A stretch of 16,518 nucleotides of DNA from DASTDY01 sp035457345 (GTDB lineage: Bacteria; Patescibacteriota; Saccharimonadia; Saccharimonadales; EFPC-124). A program made the translations under genes and the position numbers. The notes under the pieces were generated by a model that had not been told where the DNA came from, ran no database searches, and worked only from the letters and a program-made list of their open reading frames with translations. Shown piece by piece: positions 13,063 to 16,518 of the stretch (its first letter is position 1; every line of letters starts with the position of its first letter). The stretch spans positions 1 through 16,518 of the forward strand of contig DATIBT010000013.1 in NCBI GenBank assembly GCA_035457345.1. Direction: 5' to 3'.

Positions 13063-13071
13063 TGTTAGAAT
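13063..13071 (+). promoter_or_regulatory. dnaG-rpoD promoter, extended -10
   Basis: TGT followed by TAGAAT (13066-13071, five of six) is an extended -10 element. Initiation near 13078 would leave about 4-5 nt before ATG 13083. No -35 box is evident. Confidence 0.55.
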
Positions 13072-13082
13072 AGGGGCAAGCA

Positions 13083-14807
13083 ATGGAGGCGAAAGAAGAA
13101 ATCCGAAACCGGCTAAACATAGAGGACGTTATTGGCCAATACGTCCAGCTTAAACGCGCCGGCCGGAATTTTAAGGGGCTCAGCCCGTTCAGTCAGGAAA
13201 AATCGCCAAGTTTTATGGTGAGCCCCGAAAAGCACATTTGGCATGATTTCAGTAGTGGCAAGGGCGGTGATGTGTTCACGTTTGTCATGGAAATGGAGGG
13301 GGTCGATTTTAAGGGCGCTATGGAACTGCTCGCCCGCAAAGCTGGGGTAGATTTGGCGCAGTATCGTCAAGGGTCGGGCGATGGGGGACTAGGCAAAAAG
13401 AAAGACCGATTGTTTGCAGCTATGGCGCTTGCGACAAAATTCTATCAGCAAGTGTTTGTGCACAGCCCGGTCGCTATTGAGTATTTCAAAAAGCGGGGCA
13501 TGAACAAGCAGGTAATTACCGATTTTGGCATGGGCTTTTCGCCCACTGGTGACGAGTTGTATAAGGCACTGACAAAGCGTGGCTTTACTGAAAAAGAACT
13601 GCGCGACGCAGGCCTGGTGGTTACCCGCCGCGGCCGCCCCAGTGATATGTTCCGTGGCCGCATGATGGTAAGCCTGGCTGACCCGCAAGGCAGGCCGATT
13701 GGTTTCACGGCTCGTATTATCGCCGACGAACCGAACGCGCCCAAATACATTAACACGCCGCAAACACTGCTGTATGACAAGGGCCGTCACGTGTTCGGCC
13801 TGCACCTCGCCAAAGAGGCAATCCGGCAGAAAGACTGCGCCGTGATTGTGGAAGGCAACATGGATGTGATTAGCAGTCACCAGGCCGGGGTGAAAAACGT
13901 CGTCGCTACGGCTGGCACGGCGTTGACTGAACACCATTTGCGCGCACTCAGCCGTTTTACGCAGGATGTCCGGTTGGCGTTCGACGCCGACAAAGCGGGC
14001 ATTGCCGCCACCGAGCGCGCAATTGCCATTGCCAGCAATTTAGGCATTACACTTGGGATTATTGTGTTGGGTGATGACGCCAAAGATCCAGATGAACTTA
14101 TCCAAAAGGATGTAAAGCTGTGGGATCAGGCGATCGATTCGCCAAAGGACGCGGTCGAATGGTTGCTAGATGTATACGCCAGCCAATATGACTTTGGCAC
14201 TGCCGAAGGCAAACGCAAAATCACCGACCGTGTGCTCGGCATTGTGCGCGGCATAGAAGACCCGGTCCTGCTTGAACACTATTTGAATGTGGTGAGTAAG
14301 CGCATTGGCAGCAGTTACGAGGCATTGGATAAAAAATTACGCCAGCAGCCTGAACCGGTGCGCCAAAAAGCACCGGCTCAGCCAGCTAAGCCGCGTGCAC
14401 CAACCGATCCTGACAAATTCCGTTACCAAGACGCGTTACTGGCGATGGCATGGACGCATCCTCTGTTGCGTGACAGTCTTGGCAAGGTTGAGCCGAAAGC
14501 TTTTGCGGGCAAAGTGCGCCAGATGATCGCCGCTCACCTTAAAGACCAAGCGCCCCTGTTGCAATCTGACGAAATTGCTGTCAAAATAAACGAGTTAGAG
14601 CTGATTGCCGAGACGAAGTATCCGGTAGTATCAGACGAGCTGTACTTTGTAGCAGCCGACACTGTTAAAAAAGTCCAAAAAGAATACAAACAAACTATGC
14701 GCGCAGAACTTGGGAAGCGGCTATTCGCAACCGAAGACCATACCGTGCGGCAAACTATTAATGCGCAAATCAAACAACTCGACAAAGAGATAGAAGACCT
14801 TAGATAA
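13083..14807 (+). CDS. dnaG: DNA primase with degenerate zinc-binding domain
   Basis: DnaG makes RNA primers for DNA replication. The 574-residue protein has the usual three parts. The N-terminal zinc-ribbon module (about 1-100) keeps the family wording around YVQLKRAGRNFKGL, SPSFMVSPEKHIWH and GGDVFTFVMEMEG. However, the four zinc ligands are replaced: S34, S37, D55 and S58 stand where C, H, C and C belong. The TOPRIM catalytic core (about 110-370) is intact, with E257 in EGNMD and D301 and D303 in FDADKAG. After a Pro/Gln/Ala-rich linker (about 420-440) comes a helical C-terminal domain that should bind the DnaB helicase. ATG 13083 agrees with the normal N-terminus. The rpoD start follows 11 nt after the stop, the classical dnaG-rpoD order. 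Function as a primase is very likely; how it recognises template without zinc is open. Confidence 0.97.
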   Translation: MEAKEEIRNRLNIEDVIGQYVQLKRAGRNFKGLSPFSQEKSPSFMVSPEKHIWHDFSSGKGGDVFTFVMEMEGVDFKGAMELLARKAGVDLAQYRQGSGDGGLGKKKDRLFAAMALATKFYQQVFVHSPVAIEYFKKRGMNKQVITDFGMGFSPTGDELYKALTKRGFTEKELRDAGLVVTRRGRPSDMFRGRMMVSLADPQGRPIGFTARIIADEPNAPKYINTPQTLLYDKGRHVFGLHLAKEAIRQKDCAVIVEGNMDVISSHQAGVKNVVATAGTALTEHHLRALSRFTQDVRLAFDADKAGIAATERAIAIASNLGITLGIIVLGDDAKDPDELIQKDVKLWDQAIDSPKDAVEWLLDVYASQYDFGTAEGKRKITDRVLGIVRGIEDPVLLEHYLNVVSKRIGSSYEALDKKLRQQPEPVRQKAPAQPAKPRAPTDPDKFRYQDALLAMAWTHPLLRDSLGKVEPKAFAGKVRQMIAAHLKDQAPLLQSDEIAVKINELELIAETKYPVVSDELYFVAADTVKKVQKEYKQTMRAELGKRLFATEDHTVRQTINAQIKQLDKEIEDLR

Positions 14808-14808
14808 C

Positions 14809-14813
14809 AGGAG
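14809..14813 (+). promoter_or_regulatory. rpoD ribosome binding site
   Basis: AGGAG stands 5 nt before ATG 14819. Because rpoD is internal to an operon it needs such a site, in contrast to the leaderless first genes. Confidence 0.75.
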
Positions 14814-14818
14814 TATTT

Positions 14819-15856
14819 ATGGCGAAGAAAAAAGACGCCCCACAAACACCACCAGCAGAAGATTTTGACGAACCAATACTCGGCGATGACGCCGCGGACG
14901 ACGACGCGACCGCGCCCCTTGCCGACATTGCCGATAATCTCGAACCAACCCCCGACGATTTTGAAGAAGAGGAAGAGTGGCATGAAGACGAAGAAGCAAC
15001 GACTGCCGGCAGCTATCTAGACGACATTAGCGACGACAGCGTTCGTTTGTACCTGCGCGAAATTGGTAAGATCCCGCTGCTTACTCCAGAAGAAGAGCTT
15101 GCACTGGCCCAAAAAGTGAAAGCTGGCGACAAAAATGCCAAAGACAAAATGGCCGAAGCCAACATGCGTCTGGTAGTTAGCATTGCTAAGCGTTATAGTG
15201 GCCGCGGCTTGGACTTTTTGGACTTAATTCAAGAGGGAAATACGGGTCTGCTGCGTGCTGTAGAAAAATTTGACCCAGACAAAGGCTTTAAGTTTTCAAC
15301 CTATGCCACCTGGTGGATTCGCCAGGCGATTACCCGCGCCATTGCCGACCAGGCCCGCACTATTCGTATCCCGGTACACATGGTAGAGACCATCAACAAG
15401 CTGCTGCGCACGCAGCGCCGCATGACGCAGGAGTTGAACCGCGAGCCGACCATCGAAGAGTTGGCTCATGAAATGGAGATGGAGCCAGAGAAGATCGAGT
15501 ACGTCATGAAGATCAAGCAGGATATTACCTCGCTTGACGCCAACGTGCGCGATGACGATGACGACTCGGTACTCGGTGACTTCATTGAAGACGAAGACGC
15601 CCAGAGTCCTGAAGAATCGGCAACCACCCAGCTGCTTAAAGAGCAAGTCAAAGACATGCTGAGCGTGCTGACCGAGCGCGAACAAAAGATTTTGAAGATG
15701 CGCTTTGGCCTGGAAGACGGTAAGAGTCACACCTTAGAGGAAGTCGGCCAGGAATTCAGCGTGACCCGCGAGCGCATTCGCCAGATTGAGGCTAAGGCGC
15801 TCAGCAAGCTCCGCAAGCACAAAGACGCCAAGAAACTGTACGAATATTTGCAGTAA
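14819..15856 (+). CDS. rpoD: Primary RNA polymerase sigma factor (group 1, RpoD/SigA)
   Basis: This sigma factor directs RNA polymerase to -10/-35 promoters, which fits the TATAAT and TTGACA-like boxes found here. The product has 345 residues. The first 75 or so form a very acidic, Ala- and Pro-containing tail in place of a recognisable region 1.1. Region 1.2 follows (SVRLYLREIGKIPLLT). Region 2 includes NMRLVVSIAKRYSGRGLDFL and the -10-reading segment FSTYATWWIRQAITRAI (W165, W166). Region 3 has IRIPVHMVETINKL. Region 4 has the LTEREQKILKMRFGL stretch and the -35-binding helix-turn-helix TLEEVGQEFSVTRERIRQIE (305-324), ending with KALSKLR. Lack of a long non-conserved insert is as in Gram-positive SigA. 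It is co-transcribed with dnaG, 11 nt apart, and followed 5 nt later by another gene. Confidence 0.97.
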   Translation: MAKKKDAPQTPPAEDFDEPILGDDAADDDATAPLADIADNLEPTPDDFEEEEEWHEDEEATTAGSYLDDISDDSVRLYLREIGKIPLLTPEEELALAQKVKAGDKNAKDKMAEANMRLVVSIAKRYSGRGLDFLDLIQEGNTGLLRAVEKFDPDKGFKFSTYATWWIRQAITRAIADQARTIRIPVHMVETINKLLRTQRRMTQELNREPTIEELAHEMEMEPEKIEYVMKIKQDITSLDANVRDDDDDSVLGDFIEDEDAQSPEESATTQLLKEQVKDMLSVLTEREQKILKMRFGLEDGKSHTLEEVGQEFSVTRERIRQIEAKALSKLRKHKDAKKLYEYLQ

Positions 15857-15861
15857 GTCAT

Positions 15862-16518
15862 ATGAGTCCCGATAAACGACAGCCGGCGGACGGCCGCAAC
15901 CCTTTGTTTGAGATATTAGGGGTGCTTAGAGAAGCTGGCGTTTTGACTAACGAGACGGGTATTGCTGCGATTAGGGCAGAAGATCCGGAATGTGGGGTCT
16001 CCGACGATACCCTTAGAGCATTTATGAATGCTGGCACTGAATGGGCTGGCCGCATTCGTGCCGGCGACGAACCAATCAGTGCAATTATGGCCGATGTGTA
16101 CGCTGGCTGGCAGGCAATGGAGGATGTGTATCCTGGCGAACGCATTTGGGACAAGAGCCGGAAGTTTATTGCGGGTACCCTGATAGGTGCGGGGCACATT
16201 GCTGAGTCCGCAGCTTTTATGTCGCAAATACGCGATGTGCGTTTGCTCCATGATGATATTTTTTCTATGGGTAATCATATGACGGGGAATCCGGACGCCA
16301 TACGCAAGGTGACAGAAATGCACGTCATACTCGTTACAAAAGAACTGCAACGAAATATGCCAGACAAACATCTTCAGCTTTTGCGCCATACGCGAAACCA
16401 GTTGCTTGACGTTGCCAACCCGAATGATTTGGATCCGGCAGGGTTTACGGAACTCCAAAATGAAATCGCCGACTTGACGGAGGGTGATTTTGACCCCATT
16501 GATGACTGGGCAGCGCTC
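15862..16518 (+). CDS. Hypothetical protein, 3' end cut off
   Basis: The frame opens at ATG 15862, 5 nt after the rpoD stop, and runs without a stop to the window end, giving 219 residues. I do not recognise it. The visible part is soluble and mostly helical, with no signal peptide or membrane segment. It starts SPDKRQPADGRNPLFEILGV, has a run of acidic, Trp-containing helices (EWAGRIRAGDE, AGWQAMEDVYPGERIW), a Gly/Ala-rich helix (IAGTLIGAGHIAESAAF), and ends in an acidic stretch with DFDPIDDW. There is no Shine-Dalgarno sequence, so translation may depend on coupling to rpoD. Codon use and G+C look like the core genes, not the orphan cassettes. A longer minus-strand frame over the same bases is less likely, given the tight operon spacing on this strand. 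Confidence 0.72.
   Translation, partial: MSPDKRQPADGRNPLFEILGVLREAGVLTNETGIAAIRAEDPECGVSDDTLRAFMNAGTEWAGRIRAGDEPISAIMADVYAGWQAMEDVYPGERIWDKSRKFIAGTLIGAGHIAESAAFMSQIRDVRLLHDDIFSMGNHMTGNPDAIRKVTEMHVILVTKELQRNMPDKHLQLLRHTRNQLLDVANPNDLDPAGFTELQNEIADLTEGDFDPIDDWAAL

Noticed and set aside
13182..13258. Missing zinc ligands of DnaG as a sequencing or frameshift error
   Set aside because: All four ligand codons differ individually while the frame and the flanking conserved residues are intact. Random errors would not produce this.
14534..14983. Minus-strand open frame of about 149 codons over the dnaG-rpoD junction
   Set aside because: It covers conserved coding sequence of two recognised genes, and its translation is a low-complexity mix without family features.
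15916..16458. Minus-strand open frame of about 180 codons near the window end
   Set aside because: It overlaps a plus-strand frame that runs uninterrupted for 219 codons directly behind rpoD. The minus-strand translation is rich in His, Cys and Ile with no motif, as in shadow frames.
1..16518. TGA recoded as an amino acid (as in Gracilibacteria-type candidate phyla)
   Set aside because: Several well-defined genes end in TGA at the expected length, including msrB and the ABC-2 permease, and recognised proteins contain no internal TGA.
1..16518. CRISPR arrays, tRNA or rRNA genes, insertion sequences, phage integration sites
   Set aside because: I found no spaced direct repeats, cloverleaf-like genes, transposase or integrase motifs, or flanking target duplications.

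Overview
The window looks like a chromosomal segment of a small-genome bacterium of the Candidate Phyla Radiation, most likely a Saccharibacteria (TM7) relative. This is an inference, not a proof. It rests on streamlined housekeeping genes, a divergent DnaG and CTP synthase, very short gaps, and many -10 boxes sitting only 6-17 nt upstream of an ATG. TGA is used as a normal stop (genes ending at 501, 3209, 8715 and 11897), so the recoded-TGA candidate phyla are unlikely.

Layout. 1-3209: an overlapping four-gene operon with a MacB/LolD-type ABC ATPase (cut by the window start), its FtsX/MacB-type permease, then a separate ABC-2 type ATPase and permease. 3251-4051: a soluble GGDEF protein. 4121-5740: pyrG. 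5803-7476: argS. 7554-8231: unknown GC-rich gene. 8317-9272: msrB and orn in an operon. 9339-9920: unknown five-helix membrane protein. 10026-10346: MmcQ/YjbR-like protein, tail-to-tail with 10343-10939 on the minus strand, a single-span membrane protein. 11145-11897: unknown GC-rich gene with a long structured leader. 12096-12959: GC-rich gene whose protein looks like a shortened, divergent serpin. 13083-15856: dnaG and rpoD in the classical order. 15862-end: unknown gene running off the window.

Two styles of gene are interleaved. The housekeeping genes start with ATG. At pyrG, argS, msrB, the yjbR-like gene, the minus-strand gene and dnaG, the promoter is so close that the mRNA should be leaderless or nearly so; the GGDEF gene has a leader of only about 10 nt. 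Four genes without an assigned function (7554, 9339, 11145, 12096) instead start with TTG or GTG behind a strong Shine-Dalgarno sequence. Three of the four are visibly richer in G+C, two have identifiable promoters with long structured leaders, and all four are followed by a strong GC-rich hairpin with no U-tract. They look like self-contained cassettes inserted between core genes and are the most interesting feature of the window.

Other points worth attention are a DnaG whose four zinc ligands are all replaced although the surrounding motif is intact, two possibly competing hairpins in the leader at 11045-11108, and a c-di-GMP synthase candidate in the same neighbourhood as oligoribonuclease. 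No tRNA, rRNA, CRISPR array, insertion sequence or phage gene was recognised.
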